Both the position numbers and the translations under genes were made by a program. From positions 434,001 through 498,000 of the forward strand of contig JAFECG010000019.1 of assembly GCA_018242215.1 (NCBI GenBank): 64,000 bases of DNA, given 5' to 3'. The notes beneath the pieces are model-generated. The model saw nothing but the letters and a program-made list of their open reading frames with translations. It ran no database searches and was not told the origin of the DNA. Positions 36,766 to 43,949 of the stretch are shown here, piece after piece; position 1 is the stretch's first letter, and each line of letters begins with the position of its first letter. This DNA is from Pseudomonadota bacterium. GTDB taxonomy: Bacteria > Pseudomonadota > Alphaproteobacteria > Rhizobiales > Hyphomicrobiaceae.

Positions 36766-38589
36766 ATGAGCAGCGACGTTGCAGAACAGGATACGGCGAC
36801 AGCTCAACCGGTGGATGAAAAAACGCAACAACGGCAACGGTTGTCACTCCGGCCTCTTCTCGCACTGAAGCCGCTAATCGTCGCTTACAAAGGGCCGCTT
36901 TGGGGCGCGATCATTTCCCTCGTGGTGTCGGCGCTCGCGATGCTGGCGGTTCCGCTCGCCGTACGCCGCATGATCGACAAGGGTTTCGGCGGCAACGATT
37001 CCGCGCTGATCAACAACTACTTCCTCACGCTGATCGGGATCGGCATTCTCATCGCAATCGCGAGTCCGGCCCGGTATTATTTCGTCAACTGGATCGGCGA
37101 GCGGGTCGTCGCAGATCTCCGCGCCAAAGTGTTCGCGCAACTCGCCAAGCTCGGGCCGGCCTATTTCGACGTCAATCATTCCGGCGAGATCATGAGCCGG
37201 CTGACGGCGGATACGACACAGATCAAAGCCGTCGCTGGTTCGTCGCTCAGTCAGGCAGCGCGCAACATGATCATGCTGATCGGCGCGCTGATCATGATGT
37301 TCATCACCAGCGCGCAGCTTTCCGCTCTCGTCTTTCTCGCGATCCCGATCATCGTGCTGCCGCTTGTCGGCTTCGGACGTCTCGTTCGCCGCCTGTCGCG
37401 ACAAGCGCAAGACACGCTGGGCGAAGCCTCGGCGTATGCTGCCGAAAATCTCGGCGCCTATCGGACGATGCAAGCCTACGTCAACGAGAAGACGGTGTCG
37501 GAGCGCTATTCGCGTGCGGTCGAGCGGACGTTCGCAGCGGCGCGCCGCCGGATGCAGGCGCGAGCGGCTTTAACGGGCATCGCGATCTTTCTGACGGTTG
37601 CGAGCGTCACGGGTGTGCTTTGGTATGGAGCCTCGCTCGTTATTTCCGGCGATATGACGGGCGGGCGGCTCGGACAGTTCGTGCTGTACGCACTCTTCGC
37701 GGCTGGCGCGCTCGCGGAAGTTTCGGAAGTCTGGGGCGAAATCAGCCAGGCTGCCGGCGCCGCAGAGCGTCTTTCAGAGATGATGGCGACGGTACCAGAG
37801 ATCCGGTCGCCCGAGCATCCGACGCCGTTGCCGCAACCGGCAATCGGCAGCATCGCTTTTGAAAATGTATCGTTTTCCTATCCGGCAAGACGAAACGAGA
37901 GCGCGCTCGACGGCATTTCGTTCCGTGCCGATCCGGGTGAGACGCTGGCTCTCGTCGGTGCATCGGGAGCGGGCAAGACCACGATCTTCAATCTGCTCTT
38001 GCGGTTTTATGATCCCGACGCGGGCGTGGTTCGCGTCGACGGCGTGAACGTCCGCGATGCCGATCTCGACGCCTTGCGCAATCGGATCGCTCTCGTTCCG
38101 CAGGATGTTGCGCTCTTCGCCGACACGGTTGCCGAAAACATCCGATACGGAACACCGAGCGCGACTTTGTCGGAAGTTCGCCGGGCCGCAACGGCCGCGC
38201 AGGCGGATGAGTTCATCCGGCGCCTCCCGGATGGTTATAACACGCGGCTCGGGGAACGCGGGACGTCACTCTCAGGCGGTCAGCGGCAGCGCATCGCTAT
38301 CGCACGCGCCATTCTCAAGAACGCGCCGATCCTTCTGCTCGATGAAGCGACGAGTGCGCTCGACGCGGAAAGCGAAGGCGCTGTGCAGCGTGCGCTGGAG
38401 GATCTGATGAAGGGCCGAACGACCATCGTCATCGCGCATCGCCTCGCGACCGTGCAGAAGGCAGATCGCATTCTGGTGATGGAGAAGGGCCGCATCACGG
38501 AGGCCGGCACGCACGATGAGCTTGTACGCCGTGGCGGCATCTACGCGCGTCTGGCGGAGCTGCAATTCGGACGCGAAGCGGCGGAATAG
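36766..38589 (+). CDS. ABC exporter with fused membrane and ATPase domains (MsbA/multidrug type)
   Basis: A 607-residue half-transporter. Six transmembrane helices span about 30-330 (first: PLWGAIISLVVSALAMLAVPLAV), then an ATPase domain with Walker A GASGAGKTTIF, the Q-loop PQDVALF, signature LSGGQRQRIAIARAIL, Walker B ILLLDEATSALD and the H-loop HRLATV. Such proteins dimerise and export lipids, peptides or drugs. The ATG at 36766 is preferred over a TTG at 36736. The substrate is unknown; the MsbA/BmrA-like pattern is common beside rpmE in this order. Confidence 0.9.
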   Translation: MSSDVAEQDTATAQPVDEKTQQRQRLSLRPLLALKPLIVAYKGPLWGAIISLVVSALAMLAVPLAVRRMIDKGFGGNDSALINNYFLTLIGIGILIAIASPARYYFVNWIGERVVADLRAKVFAQLAKLGPAYFDVNHSGEIMSRLTADTTQIKAVAGSSLSQAARNMIMLIGALIMMFITSAQLSALVFLAIPIIVLPLVGFGRLVRRLSRQAQDTLGEASAYAAENLGAYRTMQAYVNEKTVSERYSRAVERTFAAARRRMQARAALTGIAIFLTVASVTGVLWYGASLVISGDMTGGRLGQFVLYALFAAGALAEVSEVWGEISQAAGAAERLSEMMATVPEIRSPEHPTPLPQPAIGSIAFENVSFSYPARRNESALDGISFRADPGETLALVGASGAGKTTIFNLLLRFYDPDAGVVRVDGVNVRDADLDALRNRIALVPQDVALFADTVAENIRYGTPSATLSEVRRAATAAQADEFIRRLPDGYNTRLGERGTSLSGGQRQRIAIARAILKNAPILLLDEATSALDAESEGAVQRALEDLMKGRTTIVIAHRLATVQKADRILVMEKGRITEAGTHDELVRRGGIYARLAELQFGREAAE

Positions 38590-38610
38590 GCTGAGAGGTC
38601 GATCTCGACG

Positions 38611-38625
38611 TTAACCCGGCGTTAA
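38611..38625 (+). promoter_or_regulatory. Exact CtrA box before the 36-codon membrane-protein gene
   Basis: TTAA-N7-TTAA, exact at all eight fixed bases, preceded by G and extended as TTAACC like the best Caulobacter sites. It ends 25 bp before the ATG at 38651, so transcription would begin very close to the start codon. Confidence 0.62.
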
Positions 38626-38650
38626 TGGCTGTGTACGGATCATCAGCGCC

Positions 38651-38761
38651 ATGAAGGCGCTTACGGTCATCTGTGTCGGGTTCGCGATTTTCGCGTACGA
38701 CCTGTCGTTCAACGACGGGCAGATCGCGCACTGGGTGGGCGCGTTTCTCGGGCTCGCCTGA
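38651..38761 (+). CDS. 36-residue single-span membrane protein
   Basis: The frame from ATG 38651 to TGA 38761 encodes MKALTVICVGFAIFAYDLSF followed by 16 more residues ending WVGAFLGLA. It has one N-terminal membrane-spanning stretch and a short amphipathic tail. Support comes from the placement of an exact CtrA box 25 bp upstream and from location in a small gap between convergent genes. The ribosome site is weak (CGGA). No family is recognised, and it could be a chance frame. It is below usual gene-calling size. Confidence 0.5.
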   Translation: MKALTVICVGFAIFAYDLSFNDGQIAHWVGAFLGLA

Positions 38762-38809
38762 GTTCCTAATCCACGTAGCTTCGCGCCTGCCCGCTCACCC
38801 GCACATCAT

Positions 38810-39838
38810 CTAGCGACTCGTCAGCTTCAGCTCGATACGGCGGTTCTTCTGATAAGCTTCCTCGGTATTCCCGTTGTCGACGGGATCGAACTGTGCGTAG
38901 CCCGCCGCGACGAGACGGTCCGGCGGCACGCCGCGCGAGACGAGGTACTTCACGACGGATGCAGCGCGAGCGGTCGACAACTCCCAGTTCGACGGGAATT
39001 GCGAGTTCGAAATCGGACGCGCGTCGGTGTGGCCGTTGATCTGCAGCGTCCAATTGATATCGGGCGGGATCTCCTTCTGCAGTTCCAGGATCGCTTCTGC
39101 GATCTGATCCATTGCCGCCATGCCTTCGGGCGTCAGCGTCGCGGAGCCTGACGGAAACAGAACCTCCGATTCAAAGACGAAGCGGTCGCCGACGACGCGG
39201 ATGTCTTTGCGGTCCTTCAGCAGCTCTCGCAGGCGGCCGAAGAAGTCCGACCGGTAGCGTTTCAGCTCCTGCACCTGCTGGGCAAGCGCGGTGTTCAAAC
39301 GGGCGCCGAGGTCCTTGATCGTCTTGTCGCTGGCTGAATTCTTTTTTTCGGAAGCGTCGAGAGCGTCGCTCAGCGCGGCGATCTGGCGACGAAGCGCAAC
39401 GAGTTGCTGATTGAGCAGATCGACTTTCGATAGCGCCTCGTTCGAAATGCTTTTCTGCTTTTCGAGATCGGCGGTGAGACCCGCAAGGCGTCCTTCGGCG
39501 GTCTTGGCGCGCTCGTCGGCGCCGAGGCCGACGCCCGTCAATTTCTCGTTCTCGGCTTTGAGGGAGGCAAGGGAAGCCTGCAGTGCCGCGAGTTCATCCT
39601 GTGCCGATTGGGACTTGCCTTTTTCGAGCGAGAGCATCGAGGTCAACTCGCTGATCTGCTGCGTCAGGCGCTGAAGGGCGGAATCCTTGCCGGTCACTTC
39701 CTGAGCGGAGAAATACTGCGCGATCATGAAGATCGACATCAGCAGCGTGACGACGAGCAGCAGCGTCGAGAGGACGTCGACATAGGCCGGCCAGAACTCG
39801 CCGTACTCGCCGCCGCGGCGGGATCGTCCGCGCGCCAT
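38810..39838 (-). CDS. MotB/OmpA-like protein with N-terminal TM and coiled coil
   Basis: A 342-residue protein. A single N-terminal transmembrane segment (YVDVLSTLLLVVTLLMSIFMIAQYF, with an Asp as in MotB-type stators) is followed by a long coiled coil (about 45-200). The C-terminal OmpA/MotB peptidoglycan-binding domain carries NGHTDARPI and LSTARAASVVKYL. It lies 3 bp after the MotA-like gene, so they form an operon and probably a proton- or sodium-driven complex anchored to the wall. No flagellar genes are nearby. Confidence 0.87.
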   Translation of the reverse strand: MARGRSRRGGEYGEFWPAYVDVLSTLLLVVTLLMSIFMIAQYFSAQEVTGKDSALQRLTQQISELTSMLSLEKGKSQSAQDELAALQASLASLKAENEKLTGVGLGADERAKTAEGRLAGLTADLEKQKSISNEALSKVDLLNQQLVALRRQIAALSDALDASEKKNSASDKTIKDLGARLNTALAQQVQELKRYRSDFFGRLRELLKDRKDIRVVGDRFVFESEVLFPSGSATLTPEGMAAMDQIAEAILELQKEIPPDINWTLQINGHTDARPISNSQFPSNWELSTARAASVVKYLVSRGVPPDRLVAAGYAQFDPVDNGNTEEAYQKNRRIELKLTSR

Positions 39839-39841
39839 CCG

Positions 39842-40897
39842 TTAGCCCCCGCGCTTCATCGCGTCGGCGAGGCTGCGCAGCATGCTGGCGACCTCCTGCT
39901 GCTGCTGCGCCTGCTCATCGACCCACTCGCGAACGACCTTTTGCTCGGTCCGCATCTGGGTGACGAGCTGATTGACGCCGCGGGCGAGTTCGCGCACCTC
40001 GTCCTGGGATTGTTGGGGTGCACCATGGGCCGGCGCCGAAGGCTGCTGATCGGTAATGCGGTTGGTGAAATCTTCGAGCGAGCGCTGCATGTCGACGACG
40101 GCCGACAAGAGTTGGCGATTGACGTAATCGCTCGATGATACACCAACGGCCGGGGTGAGTTCGGTGATGCCCGAAAGCCATTCCTCCAGCTCGTTGTAGA
40201 AACGATTGTGGGCGTGGCTGGCCTGCAGTTCGAGAAAGCCCAAGACGAGCGAGCCGGAGAGACCCAAGAGCGATGACGAGAACGCCGTGCCCATGCCTTT
40301 GAGCGGCGCGGCCAAGCCCGCTTTCAGATCGCTGAAAAGCTGGACGTTGTCGGTCGCCTTGCTGTCGAGCGTGTCGATCGCAGAGCCCACCGACTGGATG
40401 GTCTCAAGAAGGCCCCAGAAGGTGCCGAGCAGGCCGAGAAACACGAGCAGGCCAACGAGATAGCGGCCGGTGTCGCGGGCTTCATCGAGGCGCGAACCGA
40501 TCGAATCCATGAACGAGCGCATCGCGGCGGTGCTGAGCGAGAGCGTGCCGGTGCGGTCGCGGAGCATCGTCGCCATTGGAGCAAGAAGCACGGGGCGCGC
40601 GCTGATAGAGAGCCCAGGGTCCGAGATGCGGAATGCGTTGACCCAGCGGATTTCGGGATAGAGACGCATCACCTGCCGGTAGGCGTAGACGATGCCGAGC
40701 AGAAGCGCCCCGACGATCAGGCCGTTGAGGCCCGGATTATTCAAAAACGATCGCTTGAGCTGATCGAAGAGAATGGATGCGAGAAACCCGACAAGCGTCA
40801 GGAAAATCGTCATCCGCAACAGAAAGACACCGGGCGGTGTCAGGCGCCGTGAAACCGGCGCGAGTGCCGCCGCATCGCCCGGGCGTATCTTGGCCAT
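39842..40897 (-). CDS. MotA/ExbB/TolQ-type channel protein
   Basis: A 351-residue membrane protein. Two N-terminal transmembrane segments (VFLLRMTIFLTLVGFLASILF and LNGLIVGALLLGIVYAY) precede a MotA/TolQ-like core (YLVGLLVFLGLLGTFWGLLETI, then GMGTAFSSSLLGLSGSLVLGFLEL). A glutamine-rich helical C-terminus follows. The ATG has GGAG about 9 nt upstream. With the adjacent MotB-like protein it forms a putative energised stator. Flagellar MotA differs in having four spans and a charged cytoplasmic loop, so a non-flagellar role is likely. Confidence 0.85.
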   Translation of the reverse strand: MAKIRPGDAAALAPVSRRLTPPGVFLLRMTIFLTLVGFLASILFDQLKRSFLNNPGLNGLIVGALLLGIVYAYRQVMRLYPEIRWVNAFRISDPGLSISARPVLLAPMATMLRDRTGTLSLSTAAMRSFMDSIGSRLDEARDTGRYLVGLLVFLGLLGTFWGLLETIQSVGSAIDTLDSKATDNVQLFSDLKAGLAAPLKGMGTAFSSSLLGLSGSLVLGFLELQASHAHNRFYNELEEWLSGITELTPAVGVSSSDYVNRQLLSAVVDMQRSLEDFTNRITDQQPSAPAHGAPQQSQDEVRELARGVNQLVTQMRTEQKVVREWVDEQAQQQQEVASMLRSLADAMKRGG

Positions 40898-41013
40898 TCG
40901 TCGTCTCCGGAACGTCCCCGCTGTCCCATTGCGAGACCTTAGCGCAACGCTGTGTCATCGAAAACCGGCAACATCAAGCCGGGTCCGGGGCGTTCCGGCG
41001 CCGTCAGCCCAAA

Positions 41014-41811
41014 TCAGGCCTTCTTGAACAGGACCGAGCCGAATGCCTTGTGAAGGTAGAGGTTGGATGCCAGTACGTCGCCGCTGTCGAGCATCTTGTC
41101 GCCGCCAGCGAGATCGCTGACGAAGCCGCCGGCCTCGCGGACGATGACGATGCCGGCCGCCACGTCCCACGGCTTCAGGTTATGCTCCCAATAGGCGTCG
41201 AAACGGCCCGCCGCAACGAAGGCGAGGTCGAGCGCCGCCGATCCCGTCCGCCGGATGCCGGCGACTTCGCCCATCAGCAACTCCATTTCCTTCAGGAAGC
41301 GCGGGTGCCCCTCGCGGCCGCGGTGGGGGATACCGGTCGTCACCAAGGCATCGCCGAGCGATTTGCGGGCAGCAACGCGCAAGCGACGGTCGTTCAGGTA
41401 GGCACCTTTGCCTTTTTCGGCCGTGAAAAGTTCATCGCTCGCCGGGTTATAAATGACGCCCGCAACGAGCTGGCCTTCCCGCTCGAGACCGATCGAGATC
41501 GCGAACATCGGATTGGAATGGAGAAAGTTTGTGGTGCCATCGAGCGGGTCGACGATCCACCGATGGGATTTATCGGCGCCGATGACCTCGCCGCGCTCTT
41601 CCATCAGAAAGCCGTACCCGACGCGTGCCTTCGAAAGTTCCTTGAAAATGATGTCTTCGGCCTTGTGATCGGCGGCCGAGACGAAATTGGCAGGACCCTT
41701 GACCGAAACCTGGAGGTTCTCGACCTCGCCGAAATCGCGATTGAGACTGCGCCCGGCTTTTCGTGCCGCCGAGATCATGACGTTGAGGGTCGGAGATACG
41801 TTGCTGCTCAT
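41014..41811 (-). CDS. suhB: Inositol monophosphatase family protein (SuhB-like)
   Basis: A 265-residue IMPase-fold enzyme. The metal-binding motifs are FLMEERGE, WIVDPLDGTTNFLH and KPWDVAAGIVIVREAGG. It dephosphorylates inositol phosphates or related sugar phosphates; the E. coli homologue SuhB also binds RNA polymerase in antitermination. It is on the same strand as the Sel1 and ThiE-like genes, about 85 bp after the Sel1 gene. I use the symbol only for its family. Confidence 0.9.
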   Translation of the reverse strand: MSSNVSPTLNVMISAARKAGRSLNRDFGEVENLQVSVKGPANFVSAADHKAEDIIFKELSKARVGYGFLMEERGEVIGADKSHRWIVDPLDGTTNFLHSNPMFAISIGLEREGQLVAGVIYNPASDELFTAEKGKGAYLNDRRLRVAARKSLGDALVTTGIPHRGREGHPRFLKEMELLMGEVAGIRRTGSAALDLAFVAAGRFDAYWEHNLKPWDVAAGIVIVREAGGFVSDLAGGDKMLDSGDVLASNLYLHKAFGSVLFKKA

Positions 41812-41895
41812 GTCGTGATGTCCGGGAATGGCGCGCAGGAAGCGGAGTGCCGGGCTCTAAACGCTCTTCCCATCCCTGGCAAGGCGACGGAAAGA

Positions 41896-42990
41896 CTATG
41901 GGACCGGCGCCATCTCTGGATCGACTGCGATGCGGTCGATCCAAGCAGAGGCTTCCGTCTCGGCTTTCAGACGGTCGGCCTTCGACATCTTGGCGATGAT
42001 GTCGTCGAAAGATTTGTCGTCAAAGCCATTCTTCTTGGCGATGAGGCGCCATTTCGCGGCTTCGATGGGATCCTTCTTGACCTTGATGCCGTCAAGGTAA
42101 ACGTAGGCCAGCCGGTTCTGTGCGCCCGGAATTCCCTTTTCCGCTGCGGCCTTCAATAATGCCGGAATTTTTGGCTCGTCCTTGGTCAGGCCGAAGCCCT
42201 GGAGCAATCTCACAGCATAATCGTACTGAGCAGTGGAGAGGCCCTTCTCGGCGGCGCGTGAAAGCCAGCGCGCCGCCTCGAGCGCATTGGCATCGACGCC
42301 GGTGCCGGTCTGATAGAGTTCCGCGAGATCGTACTCTGCCTGCGGGACGCCTTTTTCGGCCGCATAGCGGATGTGCTGGTAAGCCCGGATAGGGTTCAGC
42401 GGCTTGCCGTTGCCATTGAGGAAGAGCAGGCCGAGATTGTAGTTGGCCTCGGCATTGCCGGTAAGTGCCGCCTTCTCGAACAGCTCTCCTGCCATCTTAT
42501 AATCTTTTTTGACGCCGCGGCCCTGAGCATAGGACATGCCGAGCGCAAAGGTGCCCTGGACGTCACCCATGTCGGATGCGCGCTGGAAAAACTCGAAAGC
42601 TTTCCGGTCGTCCTTCTGAACGCCAAGGCCGTCGGTGTAGATGCGGCCGATAAGCGTATTCGCCTGAGGCTCGCCGCGTGCGGCCGCTTCCTGCGCGAGT
42701 TTCAGCGCCGTCAGATATTGGCCCTGGTCGAAAGCCGTATAGGCGGCATCATCTCCGGTGGCGGGCACCGTCGAGGGAATGTTTTTCTGAATGGTCGAAG
42801 AGCCGGATTGGCCAGACGCGGATGGCGGTTCGCCCGATTTCTTCGGCGATGGTGCAAGTTTAGGAACGGGTGTTTCCGTATCGCGTGAGAACCAGGAACT
42901 CGTCTCTGCGGCAACGGGCATAGCGGCGGCTGCCCCAAGAACAGCGGCGCATGCAAGACGAGAGGCGAATTTCAAGTGATGCCAGCTCAT
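41896..42990 (-). CDS. Exported Sel1-repeat protein
   Basis: A 364-residue protein with a signal peptide (ending near AAAMPVAA). A Ser/Pro-rich stretch is followed by five or more Sel1-like TPR repeats of about 36 residues (AEKGVPQAEYDLAELYQTGTGV and similar), typical of periplasmic or regulatory scaffolds. The start codon overlaps the stop of the ThiE-like gene by 4 bp, so translation is probably coupled. Binding partners are unknown. Confidence 0.88.
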   Translation of the reverse strand: MSWHHLKFASRLACAAVLGAAAAMPVAAETSSWFSRDTETPVPKLAPSPKKSGEPPSASGQSGSSTIQKNIPSTVPATGDDAAYTAFDQGQYLTALKLAQEAAARGEPQANTLIGRIYTDGLGVQKDDRKAFEFFQRASDMGDVQGTFALGMSYAQGRGVKKDYKMAGELFEKAALTGNAEANYNLGLLFLNGNGKPLNPIRAYQHIRYAAEKGVPQAEYDLAELYQTGTGVDANALEAARWLSRAAEKGLSTAQYDYAVRLLQGFGLTKDEPKIPALLKAAAEKGIPGAQNRLAYVYLDGIKVKKDPIEAAKWRLIAKKNGFDDKSFDDIIAKMSKADRLKAETEASAWIDRIAVDPEMAPVP

Positions 42991-43637
42991 TTCGCAGGCT
43001 CAGGCATTTTCAAAGCCTCGGAGAATTCGCGAACGCGTGCCGCGGCGGCTTGCTCGGCGTCGGCGCTCGTTACGCGGACGCTCACGAAGTCGGCGCCTGC
43101 GGCGGCTAGCCGATGTGCGGCATCAGCGGTTTCGATGTCGAAAGCGACGCAAGGGATCTCGAAGAGTTCGCTCCACCAAGCGATCAGATCACGCTGGCGT
43201 TCGGCGGCTTTTCCGCGATCTTCGACGTGAGGCGGAATGCCGAACGCCACATAATCTGCGCTCCCTTCGCCCATCTCCATGGCGTCGTGGCGGCTGCGTC
43301 CGGCATCGGCCCCGATGATCGTTTCCTGCGGCGCTGCCTGACGAAGCGTTTTGAACTCTCGGACGATATCCGATGACCAGGGCACATGAATGCCGTCAGC
43401 GCCAAGTTTCCTCTGCGTATCCATTCCTCCAACGGCGAGTGCCGCGATGCCTGCTTCCTGCAACGTGGTGATGAAGGGGCGCGCGGTTCTTGCATCCAGC
43501 GTCATTCCCGCCGCGGGCCGTAAAAGGCCGCTTGCGATCGGAGCGGCCCCGATCGCGGCTTTCAAAACGCGCAGTGCCTCATCGGGGGCACCTCGATCGA
43601 GTTGGAAGTCCAGGTATAAACTGGTGGTCGTGGGCAC
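42987..43637 (-). CDS. Thiamine-phosphate-synthase-like protein
   Basis: A TIM-barrel protein of about 216 residues related to ThiE. KLGADGIHVPWSSDIV replaces the usual GADGVHLGQxD, and ADAGRSRHDAMEMGEGSADYVAFG corresponds to the phosphate-binding strand. The final phosphate motif (normally AIGGI) reads VAFDIET. Pyrophosphate- and substrate-binding residues are therefore altered and it may not be a genuine ThiE. The frame opens at a TTG at 43694; I use the GTG at 43637 (VPTTTSLYLDF), close to the first strand, with GGAG upstream. Coupled to the Sel1 gene. Confidence 0.75.
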   Translation of the reverse strand: MPTTTSLYLDFQLDRGAPDEALRVLKAAIGAAPIASGLLRPAAGMTLDARTARPFITTLQEAGIAALAVGGMDTQRKLGADGIHVPWSSDIVREFKTLRQAAPQETIIGADAGRSRHDAMEMGEGSADYVAFGIPPHVEDRGKAAERQRDLIAWWSELFEIPCVAFDIETADAAHRLAAAGADFVSVRVTSADAEQAAAARVREFSEALKMPEPAK

Positions 43638-43949
43638 GCGGTTGGGCTCTCCGATGTCTGGTCGCTCAATCGAGGCGGATTGCGGCGGAAACAAGAAGCG
43701 GCGTCAACCCGCGCGGTTTCGGACCCTCGGTTGCAGCAAACGGGTCTATACTCAAGCCGAATCGAGTTTTAAGGGCCACAGCGCGGTTTTTTCGCCGGAT
43801 TTCGGCTGCGTCGCGGTTTACCTGACTACGGGAACGGGTCATGGTTTGCCTATCTCTGAGTTTAGGCGTTTTTCCGCCAACTTGAGGGCTCACGTAGTGT
43901 CGGCAAAGTCGGCATGCCGCGCCTCTCGCCTATCGGAGCCAAACGGGGA

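Noticed and set aside
38810-40897. Zorya-type anti-phage system (ZorA/ZorB)
   Set aside because: Only the MotA/MotB-like pair is present; no ZorC, ZorD or ZorE gene and no other defence gene nearby.
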